Of a DNA stretch of 64,000 bases, positions 7,569 through 15,415 are shown one piece after another (the first letter of the stretch is position 1; each line of letters starts with the position of its first letter). This DNA is from Streptomyces filipinensis (lineage in GTDB: Bacteria > Actinomycetota > Actinomycetes > Streptomycetales > Streptomycetaceae). A program made the translations under genes and the position numbers. The stretch covers positions 62,001-126,000 of the forward strand of contig NZ_BMTD01000015.1 in NCBI RefSeq assembly GCF_014649495.1, read 5' to 3'. Under the pieces are notes generated by a model. That model saw nothing but the letters and a program-made list of their open reading frames with translations, made no database searches and was not told where the DNA came from.

Positions 7569-9362
7569 GTGCAGGATCAGGCGGCCGGGGCGAGGCGTGG
7601 CTGTGCCTGGAGCGAAGAGGAGGACGCTCAGCTTGTCGAGGGTGTGCGCGAAGGACTGGCTCTGTCCGAGCTCGCTGAACGGCACGGCCGTACGACGGGC
7701 GGTGTTCACGCGCGTCTGGACCGGTTCGTACTGCAGTCCGGCTCGGCCGTCGATGATCCGCTGGATTGGCTGAGGTCTCGACTGGCCGCAGATCCTGGCT
7801 ACGCATGGCGGGAGGTGGGTGCCGAGCGGCGTCTCCGTGAACGGCATGAGCGTCACAGGGGGCACGCGTCCACCCAGCCCCGGGGGGCCGCCGCGGCGAG
7901 TTTGACGGCCGAGGTGCTGGCGGACTGGGAGCACGTGACCGGCCATGTGCTGCGTCCCGAGCGCCGCGAGGTCTTCCTAGCCCGAGAAGTGGTTCACGAC
8001 TTGGCAGCCAAGGCCGTGGCCGTACGGCGGACAGCGGCCCGGCGGTTGTGGCACGACAGCCAAGTGCTGCTACTGGATCACTGGCTGCTTGAGTGCGTGT
8101 GCCCGGGCGCCGTGCGCCTGACGGCCGACTGGCCACTGATCGCCGAACGCGATGCTGACACAGTGCTCGTCTTGAGGGAGCTGGTGGCCGCGGCCGTGGG
8201 TGAGATGCCCGCGGAGCGGGACCGGGAGGTCCTCTCCCGTCGCATGGGACTTGACGATCAATCGGCCCAGACACTGGAGAAGGTCGCAGAGACCCTCGGC
8301 GTGTCGCCGGAGAGAGTTCGGCAACTGCAGACGAGGGCGATCCGCCGTCTGGCCAAAAGCGACGCTCCGGCTTCGCGAAAGCTCCGACAGGTACTGGCCG
8401 AGCTGAGCTGTGTGCAGCGGATTCCGCCCGAGGCAGGGCCGTCGGCGGCGGAACGGCTACTGGACCTGTCAGACGTGCTGCTGCCCTCGGTCACGCCTCG
8501 ACAGGCGATACCCCTTCTGGCACGGTTGGCCGGCGCGGACAAGGTCCGTGCGGACAACCTGGCTGCAGAGGCGTCGACGATACGCATCCTGCGGCACGAG
8601 TCGGCCCGTCGTGAAGCGACACAGGAGCGACGTATCGAACGTGCCAGCCGACGCTGGGAAGCGCTGGCCAGCGAGATCACCTGGTTCGGCAAGCCCGAAC
8701 CGGCCCCGCATCGCACTGAACTGGGCACCCTCCGGGAGCAGGAGAAAACCGACCGGGGATGCTTCGGAGTGTGGCATTGCCCGAAGCTGGGCCGTGATGT
8801 GTCGTACGAGTCAGAGACAGAGCTGCGAGTGATCCAACTGCTCAGCTTCGCGCCGCAGATCGCGTACTACCAGGAACAACCCCTGGCCATCAGCTACGAG
8901 TTTGCCGGGCAACAGCGCACTTACTACCCGGATCTGCTGGCCGCGACTGTGGATGGCCGTTGCGTCCTCATCGAGGTCAAACCGGTCTACGAAATGGCGA
9001 TGGCCATCAACGTCGCCAAGTACCGGGCCGCCGAGGAATTCTGCCGGGCCCGGGGCTGGGGACTCGTGGCCACGGACGGCTACCGCACCCGCCGACTGCT
9101 CGAACACCGCACGGTCGACCCACGTCTGGAGACGGCGCTGGCCGCCGCCCTCGATGCGCAGGGAGAGCTCACCTGGCCGCAGGTCATCACAGCAGCCGAT
9201 TCCCTGCCCCTGGACACCTTGGGCCTGGGTTCCTTGATCCTCAAGCGCGGCTGGGCATGGCACAGCCGCCCCTACCGGCTCCGCCCGGCCCCACCATCAA
9301 ACGGTCCCCGCACTCCATCGGACCCGGTCATGCCCGCACTCGACCGTCTCCCTGCCGAGTAG
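7569..9362 (+). CDS. Myb-like HTH / sigma-70 region 4 / TnsA-like endonuclease fusion protein
   Basis: A 597-aa protein with GTG start after GAGGGGGAGAAAC; upstream in-frame codons belong to an IS remnant. Residues 12-53 resemble a Myb/SANT-type helix-turn-helix (WSEEEDAQLVEGVREGLALS). Residues about 215-264 match sigma-70 region 4 (ETLGVSPERVRQLQTRAIRRL). A helical linker follows. Residues about 410-510 form a TnsA-like PD-(D/E)xK nuclease: YESETELRV (Glu414/416), YYPDLLA (Asp455), IEVKP (Glu469, Lys471), then YRAAEEFCRARGW. TnsA cuts transposon 5' ends in Tn7-like elements. No TnsB, TnsC or TniQ homologue is next to it, so it may be a solitary DNA-targeting nuclease or regulator. Flanking DNA is transposon debris. 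Confidence 0.85.
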   Translation: MQDQAAGARRGCAWSEEEDAQLVEGVREGLALSELAERHGRTTGGVHARLDRFVLQSGSAVDDPLDWLRSRLAADPGYAWREVGAERRLRERHERHRGHASTQPRGAAAASLTAEVLADWEHVTGHVLRPERREVFLAREVVHDLAAKAVAVRRTAARRLWHDSQVLLLDHWLLECVCPGAVRLTADWPLIAERDADTVLVLRELVAAAVGEMPAERDREVLSRRMGLDDQSAQTLEKVAETLGVSPERVRQLQTRAIRRLAKSDAPASRKLRQVLAELSCVQRIPPEAGPSAAERLLDLSDVLLPSVTPRQAIPLLARLAGADKVRADNLAAEASTIRILRHESARREATQERRIERASRRWEALASEITWFGKPEPAPHRTELGTLREQEKTDRGCFGVWHCPKLGRDVSYESETELRVIQLLSFAPQIAYYQEQPLAISYEFAGQQRTYYPDLLAATVDGRCVLIEVKPVYEMAMAINVAKYRAAEEFCRARGWGLVATDGYRTRRLLEHRTVDPRLETALAAALDAQGELTWPQVITAADSLPLDTLGLGSLILKRGWAWHSRPYRLRPAPPSNGPRTPSDPVMPALDRLPAE

Positions 9363-9522
9363 CCCAGAACTCTTCAGGAACCGGCCCGGCGGGGGCTGGC
9401 CCGCCCGTCACTCAGCGGACGTCTCCGCCGACTGTCCCAGGAAGACGTCCGGGGAGTCGGCTCGCTGGCCTTCGCCGCATTCCAGTCCGAGCGGAACCGG
9501 GCAGCCAGGCCGCGCCGGCCGA

Positions 9523-10125
9523 TCACGCGAATCGCGACGGGATCGACGTGGACACTGTCCTCGCCCGCGCGCTCGAGGAAACCCCGTGCGGTGGCCGCTC
9601 GACGGCTTCGCCGACCTCTCCGACGGTCAGAAGGTCCAGCGGCATGAGGGCCGGCGCCAGTCCAAAGCTGTTCGTCTTCGGGCCGCCGGGCCGCAGCACT
9701 TCCGCCTGCTTCAGAGCCGGCCACACCAGGACCGCAGCCTCGTACGGATAGGCCGCCAAAGCCTCCAGGACGTTCTTGTGCCAGGAGACCACCAGCGTGT
9801 CAACGCTGGTCGAGTCCAGCTCCCTGTACATCCGGTCCGCGTCTGGCGGAGGGATCCGGTGAGGGGCCATGGGTTCCAGGGCATGCCGGGCATCCAAGAT
9901 CCGCCCGCGGTGCAGTTGAGAGCGGCCCTCGATCGGGCGCACACTTCTCACCACGGCCTTGATGGCGCGGTTGCCGCAGGACGCGTCGTCGTTCCTCCTG
10001 GTCGGGGACGACTTCGACGTCTTGCCCCTTTGTCCTTCGAGGTCGCTCCCTTTGACCTGGCCGCCTGCTCCTCGGCGGCGGCCTTCTCCAAAAGGGTGAG
10101 CATGTTCTCGTCCAGGTGAATCCCG
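9523..10125 (-). pseudogene. Hypothetical protein remnant, truncated
   Basis: The frame contains a coherent stretch around 9600-9850 (MYRELDSTSVDTLVVSWHK, WPALKQAEVLRPGG, LAPALMPLDLLTVGEVGEA) that reads as genuine protein. Both ends dissolve into low-complexity Arg/Ser/Pro sequence, and the upstream end runs into an IS5 fragment. No family was recognised. It is probably the remains of an accessory gene broken by insertion and deletion. Confidence 0.4.
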
Positions 10126-10149
10126 GCGGCTTCGTGCGTGCCGTGGTGG

Positions 10150-10273
10150 AGTGAACCGCCAGATCACGCCCTCGAACTGCAGCCGCAGCCCCTCTGGGTA
10201 TGGGCCCTACTGCCGATCGGCAGGAACGGCTCGATGAACTCCCACTCTTCGTCGACCAGCTGCCCATGAGTCA
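10150..10273 (-). pseudogene. IS5-family transposase N-terminal fragment
   Basis: Leftward translation gives QLVDEEWEFIEPFLPIGS in one frame and FEGVIWRF in the next. This is the start of a typical IS5 transposase with a frameshift after about 25 residues, then loss of similarity. Confidence 0.65.
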
Positions 10274-10438
10274 CGCAAGACGATCTACCGGACCAGAGCC
10301 ACGGAGCGGGGTCGAATCCAGGGATCGATCACGACCCGATACGCGCCCTAGCGGACATCCCGCAGCAGCTCGCCTTCAAGGACTTCGCGTAACCAAGGTC
10401 CCGAGAGCATGGGAGTCGCCGGATGAAGGGCCCGCCGG

Positions 10439-10666
10439 TCAGGCGGCCTCCTGGCGCTCGGGCGCCTTCCGCGTCTTCACCCCGCCGACGATGAGCGCCA
10501 GCCCCACGACGACGATGCCGAGGTAAGCGGTGGACGGAAGGTCGACGACGTTGTGCAGCCAGCCCCACTCCGTGCCGAAGAAGGTCCGCGAAACGAAGCT
10601 GACGAGCCCCTGCGCTCCTACGACGTAGCCGATGCTTTCGACGGTGTATCCGATGGTTGTTCGCAC
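10439..10666 (-). CDS. Small membrane protein, 75 aa
   Basis: Starts at GTG (MRTTIGYTVESIGYVVGAQG). It has a mildly hydrophobic first half with aromatic TEWGWLHNVVDLP, a clear transmembrane helix AYLGIVVVGLALIVGGV, and a short charged tail (KTRKAPERQEAA) expected in the cytoplasm. Such proteins are common in Streptomyces and have no assigned function. It stands alone. Confidence 0.65.
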   Translation of the reverse strand: MRTTIGYTVESIGYVVGAQGLVSFVSRTFFGTEWGWLHNVVDLPSTAYLGIVVVGLALIVGGVKTRKAPERQEAA

Positions 10667-10776
10667 GGATCAACCCTCTCGCAGCGGTGCCGCAAGATCG
10701 TCCTCCACAGGGACGAAAACGCAATAGGCCAAAGGATGCAGTCGCTAGCACGAGACCTCGATCTCCTACGGCGCCA

Positions 10777-11103
10777 TCAGGCTCTACGTCCAAAACCGGC
10801 TCCCAGGCTCCCGTCCACGGGCTCCCGTCTCAACCAATCCAGTCCGTCCAGGTCACCGGCTTCCGACCAACTGACTTCGCTGCGACAGGACAGCGGTGGC
10901 ATGAGCGCCATGCGTGGGTCCCAGTGTGGGAGCGTGGTCGCTGCCGCGGGATCGCCGGCAGCGGGCGGTGGACGAAAGCTGTCGCCCTCGGTGAGGGCGT
11001 GGTGGCCGACGGGTCCGTCGACGTTACCCGACGAACCAGCCTCAGCCACGGTGATCACCCCGACGGTCCCAGCCGCCGCGGCGGTGGTGGTGGTAACGGT
11101 CAT
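10777..11103 (-). CDS. Doubtful hypothetical protein, 108 aa
   Basis: A frame starting MTVTTTTAAAAGTVG with an Ala/Thr-rich head and a more ordinary tail (LPHWDPRMALMPPLSCRSE). A purine-rich stretch (GAAGGGGGG) lies upstream but is badly spaced for this ATG and fits better an overlapping 23-codon frame. No family is recognised. The rest of 10667-11226 holds nothing else convincing. Confidence 0.3.
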   Translation of the reverse strand: MTVTTTTAAAAGTVGVITVAEAGSSGNVDGPVGHHALTEGDSFRPPPAAGDPAAATTLPHWDPRMALMPPLSCRSEVSWSEAGDLDGLDWLRREPVDGSLGAGFGRRA

Positions 11104-11226
11104 GTGTTGGCATTGCCACCCCCCTTCAGCGGAGCGGGGTGCTGATCATTCCGGAACCGTCGCCGTGTCTGGAGAGCGGGTCGCAACCGTCACGCGTCTC
11201 GCATGACCCAGGCCCCCGACACGCAT

Positions 11227-11970
11227 TCAGAGGAAGACGCGCGCCACCTCCAGCCATATCTGGGCGTCCTCGCCGGTCGCCGTCATGTTGGTATCAGACC
11301 AGGGGCGACGCCGGGTGACACACAGGCAGAAGTCGACAGCGCCGCCCTGTACCCGTTGCGCGGCAGCCCCGGGGCCCCACACCCAGGTCCGTCCGTCAGG
11401 TGCTGTCAGCTCGACGCGGAAGGGGTCCGCCGGCTCGGGTAGTCCGACGGCGGCGAAGGACAGCGCCCGTCCCAACACCCCCAGCGACGCCACGTGCTGC
11501 AGTCGATCCGTCGGGCGGTGTACCACGCCCACAGCATCGAAGACGTCCTGCCCGTGTGCCCAGGTTTCCATCAGACGAAGGGGCGCCATCAGGGCCGGGG
11601 TCACCTCAGACATGTACCAGGGGAACGCGTGGTCCCACGGCGTGTCGCGCAGTGCCGCCGCCAGTTCCGCTCGACCGGCCCGCCACTCGTCCAGAAGTAC
11701 CGACCGCGATGTGGCCGCTCCCGCCGCGGCGGCCTTGTCTGCGTACCCGCTGCCTTCGGCTTCCGCCCGCCCCAGCTCGGCACCGAACGCCTCCGGAGTG
11801 CGTAAGGCGCTGAGTGCGTTCGCGTCCGCCCACGCGAGGTGGGCTATCTGGTGGGCGACCGTCCAGCCCGGTGCCGGTGTCGGTACGGACCAGTCGTCCA
11901 CTGCCCTGACCAGGACGTCGAGCTCGTCGCCCTCAGCGACCAGCGCGGACAGGACACCGGCGTCATCCAC
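11227..11970 (-). CDS. TIGR03084-type metal-binding protein (DinB / maleylpyruvate isomerase fold)
   Basis: A 247-aa protein with GTG start. The N-terminal four-helix bundle contains PAPGWTVAHQIAHLAWAD, with a first metal-ligand His, and later RLMETWAHGQDVFDAVG, with a second HxxD/E-type ligand pair. This pattern defines the mycothiol-dependent maleylpyruvate isomerase N-terminal superfamily and specifically the TIGR03084 group. The C-terminal third (DGRTWVWGPGAAAQRVQGGAVDFCLCVTRRR) is the matching wHTH/sterol-carrier-like end. It probably acts in the cytosol on a thiol conjugate. It has no operon partners. Confidence 0.85.
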   Translation of the reverse strand: MDDAGVLSALVAEGDELDVLVRAVDDWSVPTPAPGWTVAHQIAHLAWADANALSALRTPEAFGAELGRAEAEGSGYADKAAAAGAATSRSVLLDEWRAGRAELAAALRDTPWDHAFPWYMSEVTPALMAPLRLMETWAHGQDVFDAVGVVHRPTDRLQHVASLGVLGRALSFAAVGLPEPADPFRVELTAPDGRTWVWGPGAAAQRVQGGAVDFCLCVTRRRPWSDTNMTATGEDAQIWLEVARVFL

Positions 11971-12540
11971 ATCGGGGACGGCGAGGTTTTAGTTCAACAT
12001 GTGCGCCATGGTGTCACTCCTTCCTGACCGACGGCGGAGACGAAGTCTGCGGACAGACTCCGATGACGCCGGAGTCTGCCCACTCGGTGGTGGGGCTCGT
12101 GGCACAACGGGACCACCGTGCTTCCTCGACGGCGGCGCAGAGCGTGTCCGGCCGGCTGGTCATGCGAGACGCGTGACGGTGGCGATCTGCTCTCCGGGCA
12201 TGGCGACGGCCCCGGAATGATCACGTGGTGTGTGCCAGTGTGACAACTCCGAGGCCGTCAGCGGCCCCTGCTGTCCGTCCGGCCTGACCGATGAGGTGTG
12301 GAAGGGTCATCCGGCCGCTCCTTCCCGTGCGTAACCTTCGGGCGGTCACGTCCGCGTCCGTGTAGGACCGCGGGAGGCCGCACCGTGCTGGCCCGGCTAG
12401 CGACTGCCTTTCGCACGGTCAGCTTGGCGTGTGCCGACGGCCGACACTTCAACTCCGTTGATTGCACGCGGCTTTCATTGTGCCCGCGACGCGTCGGAGA
12501 TCGTCGTGGAGATCGTCTCAAAGATCGACGGCATGGCACG
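11971..12540. other. Intergenic, nothing recognised
   Basis: About 570 bases between divergently arranged genes. Short frames here have no ribosome site or family resemblance. Promoters for both neighbours must lie here, but I cannot place them. Confidence 0.5.
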
Positions 12541-13017
12541 ATGACCGCCAGGTCAGGTCAGGTCTGGGTGTCACTCATATCGCTGGGCGGCGTTGTCCTC
12601 GGTGGCTCGTTGTCCTACCTCGTCCAGCACAGGACTCAACTTTCGGCGGAACGCGCTGAACGACAACGGCAGCAGATCGCCTTGTCCGAGGCCCGGCGCG
12701 GGGAACGGCTGGCGCTTCTGGAGCGATTCATCGAGGTGGGGGCCGAGGCCGAGCGCTCCGCCTTCAGTCGGCCCTCCGAGTGGGGGGACACCGACGCCTG
12801 GTTCCGCACAACGCAGGACGTCATGAACAGACTGTGGGTTGCGGAGCGGCTCATCCGCATCCAGTTCCCCCTGCCCGTGCACGACGCGGCACGCGCGTAC
12901 TTCCTCGACCTCAACCGGATGGTGTGGGAAGGCTTGCCTGACGGTGAGAGCGTGCGGGACTACTTGGAGGACAACCGGCTGGCGTTTCTGGACGCGGCCC
13001 GCGCGGTCATGGGGTAG
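12541..13017 (+). CDS. Hypothetical single-pass membrane protein, 158 aa
   Basis: The ATG at 12541 gives a short N-terminus followed by one transmembrane helix (VWVSLISLGGVVLGGSLSYLV), then a long cytosolic helical domain. That domain includes a basic, Gln-rich stretch (RAERQRQQIALSEARRGER) likely to be coiled coil. This one-helix-plus-coil plan is common among Streptomyces proteins of unknown function. The upstream in-frame extension to 12298 has atypical composition and was not used. Confidence 0.7.
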   Translation: MTARSGQVWVSLISLGGVVLGGSLSYLVQHRTQLSAERAERQRQQIALSEARRGERLALLERFIEVGAEAERSAFSRPSEWGDTDAWFRTTQDVMNRLWVAERLIRIQFPLPVHDAARAYFLDLNRMVWEGLPDGESVRDYLEDNRLAFLDAARAVMG

Positions 13018-13118
13018 CGCACCGCCGACTCCGGAGATCTTTTACGGGACAGCCCTTGAAGGGTGTCGCACAAGGCTGCGCCCGAGCAGGTCAGAGCTCG
13101 TGCGCGGGGCTGTCTGCT

Positions 13119-13420
13119 CATGAGGCGAGGGCGAGGTTGTGCATGGGGGCGACGGCCTGGACCGCGTGGTGGAGGCCGTCGCCGCGCTGCCGGCAGTCGC
13201 GGAGGATCCTGTGGTTGTTCATCCGACCGATCACGTGATCCACGCGGGCGCGGACCTTGCGGTGCGCGGCGTTGTCGTCCTCCTCGCCCTTCGGCTATGA
13301 GAGGTCGCCCGGGACGTTTGCGGTGCGGCACCACCCGCTCGCAGTTGAGATAGGCGCCATCGCCGAGCACCGGGACGCCCTCCTGCATCACTTCCTCACC
13401 CGGCACATGGATCACGCTAC
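13119..13420 (-). pseudogene. IS5-family transposase C-terminal remnant
   Basis: Leftward reading gives VPVLGDGAYLNCERVVPHRKRPGRPL, then after a frameshift RVDHVIGRMNNHRILRDCRQRG and a terminal HNLALAS. These are the last two conserved blocks of an IS5-type DDE transposase (the catalytic Asp region and the Y-R-E/K-like helix). The N-terminal half is absent. Confidence 0.8.
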
Positions 13421-13491
13421 CCAGCCACCTGATCGCCAGGCACCTCCACGAGAAGCCGTGTCGGCCGGCCTGTGACGCTCCGGAGTACGCG

Positions 13492-14097
13492 TCAGGACGG
13501 CTCTTCGTCGAGGTGCCCGTGCCGGATGCCGCGCAGCCGGGCGAGTGTGGCGTCCAGGTCGGCCGGGCGGGGCCGGTTGTAAGGCAGCCTGGCGAGTACG
13601 GACGCCATGCCGCATGTGTTGGTCAGAGCCGAAAAGGCCAGGCCGCCGGCGATACCGGCGGACAGCAGCTGGAACGCGGGGTGGACGACCAGGCCGAGCA
13701 GGAGGCCCAGCAGAACGACCGAACCGGCGGTGAACCGGACCTGGCGTTCCATGCTCCACGTCGCCGTCGTGGTGCCCTCGGATCGGTGCAGGTCGTGGCC
13801 CTGGGCTGCCCAGGCGCTGGTCCCTCCGCCAAGGGTGGCGGTGGTGATGCCGTGCTCGGCGAGGACGCGGCACGCGGTCTCCGAGCGGGTCCCGGAGGCG
13901 CAGACGACGAGGATGTCGCCGTTCTCGGCGGCGGTGCGGAGGTCGGGCAGGGCCCGGTCGAGCTGGTCGAGCGGGATGTTGAGGGCGCCGGGCAGGTGTC
14001 CGCCCGCGTATTCGCCAGGTGTGCGCACGTCGACGACGGTCAGTTCGTGGATGCGGGAGCGGGCCTGGTGGGGATCGAGGGTGGTGGGGGCGGTCAT
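13492..14097 (-). CDS. Rhodanese with membrane DUF2892 domain (YgaP-like)
   Basis: A 201-aa protein. Residues 1-105 form a rhodanese domain: VDVRTPGEYAGGHLPGALN and active-site loop CASGTRSE with catalytic Cys66, which accepts a sulfane sulfur as persulfide. Residues about 115-170 form two hydrophobic helices (AGSVVLLGLLLGLVVHP, LLSAGIAGGLAFSALT) of DUF2892, anchoring it in the membrane. It is the last gene of a leftward persulfide-metabolism cluster. The gap of about 170 bases to the exporter gene may hold its own promoter. Confidence 0.9.
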   Translation of the reverse strand: MTAPTTLDPHQARSRIHELTVVDVRTPGEYAGGHLPGALNIPLDQLDRALPDLRTAAENGDILVVCASGTRSETACRVLAEHGITTATLGGGTSAWAAQGHDLHRSEGTTTATWSMERQVRFTAGSVVLLGLLLGLVVHPAFQLLSAGIAGGLAFSALTNTCGMASVLARLPYNRPRPADLDATLARLRGIRHGHLDEEPS

Positions 14098-14270
14098 GCG
14101 AGTCGTCTTCCTGGTCGGTGGGTACTGCCCGGAGGGGCGGGCTGGGTACCTCGTCGGGTGTGGACGTCAGCGGTCGGGTCTGTGGCTTGACGGGTGCCGG
14201 GTACCGGTGAGGGCCGTACGGCTCGCGGCGGGCGGGGCGCGCCTGACCTCGACCTGTCGGCCCGATGTGC

Positions 14271-15014
14271 TCATACGAGTACGTCGACGAGCATGAAAAC
14301 GGCCACGGTGAGCAGGAGCCAGGCGAAGACCCTCTGCAGCGTCTTGCCCTGGACCTTCTTCGACAGGCGTTTGCCGTCCCAGGCTCCCAGGATCGCCGCC
14401 CCGGTGAAGGGCACGATCACCGTCCAGTGCAGGTGCGCTCCGGCGCCGGCGCGAGCGGCGAGTGCGGCCAGCGAGTTGATCGTGATGACCAGAAGGCTGG
14501 TGCCGACGGCGGTACGCATGGCCAGGCCGAGGACGCCCACGAGGGCCGGTACGGCGAGGAAGCCGCCGCCCACGCCCAGGAACCCGGTCACCGCGCCCAG
14601 TCCGGCTCCGGCGGCACCGGCCTTGCCGGCGTGGATGTGGCCGGAGGGCTCAGTGCGTCCGGGGCGGAGCATCCGCGAGGCCGCCAGTGCCGCGATGACG
14701 GCGAAGGCCGCGGTGAGCGCGGTCTGCGGCAGGTGGTCGGCGGCGGCGCCGGCGAGCATCGCCGGCACGATGCCCGCGGCGGCGAACAGCAGCCCGGTGC
14801 GCCAGGCCACGTTGCCGTCCCGGGCGTGGACGGTCAGGGCCGTGACCGACGTGCAGGTGACGATGATCAGACTTGCCGTGGTCGCTTCCGCCGGGGTGAG
14901 GCCCAGCAGGTAGATCAGGGCGGGCACCGCCAGGACACTGCCACCACCGCCGAGGCCGCCCAGGGCGAGGCCGACGACTGCACCTGCGACGAGGGCGAGA
15001 ACCAGACCGGTCAT
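14271..15014 (-). CDS. TauE/SafE-family sulfite or sulfonate exporter
   Basis: A 247-aa integral membrane protein with about eight transmembrane helices. It shows the two TauE/SafE repeats: LALGGLGGGGSVLAVPALIYLLG near the start and GFLGVGGGFLAVPALVGVLGL around the middle. The ATG overlaps the stop of the upstream rhodanese gene by four bases (ATGA type), so translation is coupled and the longer open frame was rejected. In persulfide operons this exporter is thought to remove sulfite or thiosulfate made by the dioxygenase and rhodaneses; the substrate here is inferred from context. Confidence 0.9.
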   Translation of the reverse strand: MTGLVLALVAGAVVGLALGGLGGGGSVLAVPALIYLLGLTPAEATTASLIIVTCTSVTALTVHARDGNVAWRTGLLFAAAGIVPAMLAGAAADHLPQTALTAAFAVIAALAASRMLRPGRTEPSGHIHAGKAGAAGAGLGAVTGFLGVGGGFLAVPALVGVLGLAMRTAVGTSLLVITINSLAALAARAGAGAHLHWTVIVPFTGAAILGAWDGKRLSKKVQGKTLQRVFAWLLLTVAVFMLVDVLV

Positions 15015-15379
15015 GCTATGGAGCCGTTGTTCCCGCGTGCGTCGACCACCGGGTGCCCGGCGGCGGCCCACGCCCGAATGCCGCCCTCGACGTCTGCCGC
15101 TTCGGCGCCGCGCGAGGTCAGCAGGGAGACGGCGTGCCGCGAGCGGTGACCGCTGCGGCACATCACCACCAGCGGCCGGCCCTGGGCCGTGGCGGGCAGG
15201 GCCGCCCCCGCGGCCAGGAGGGACAGCGGCACGTGCAGGGCACCGGGTGCATGCCCGGCGTTCCATTCGGGCTCCTCCCGCACGTCCAGCAGGACGGCCG
15301 GGGCATCCACGCCGCCCGTACATCGAAGGGCCTCGTCGACGGTGACGCGGTCTTCACCGCGCAGGAAAAGGGACATCAC
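15011..15379 (-). CDS. Single-domain rhodanese, 122 aa
   Basis: A complete cytosolic rhodanese domain: LDVREEPEWNAGHAPGALHVP and the active-site loop CRSGHRS with Cys74. It probably moves sulfane sulfur between small thiols and proteins. It lies 36 bases downstream of the MBL-rhodanese gene and overlaps the exporter start, so the three are almost certainly one transcript. A second Met is adjacent, leaving the start uncertain by one codon. Confidence 0.9.
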   Translation of the reverse strand: MMSLFLRGEDRVTVDEALRCTGGVDAPAVLLDVREEPEWNAGHAPGALHVPLSLLAAGAALPATAQGRPLVVMCRSGHRSRHAVSLLTSRGAEAADVEGGIRAWAAAGHPVVDARGNNGSIA

Positions 15380-15415
15380 GCAACCTCTCGGGAGCTCAGG
15401 GAAAGGGTGTCCGGC

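Noticed and set aside
7087..8274. 395-codon minus-strand frame
   Set aside because: Antisense to the sigma/TnsA fusion and to an IS remnant, with no recognisable protein character.
11049..11117. 23-codon His/Arg-rich frame (MPTHDRYHHHRRGGWDRRGD) after GAAGGGGGG
   Set aside because: Good ribosome-site spacing, but too short, no family, and no peptide-modifying genes nearby.
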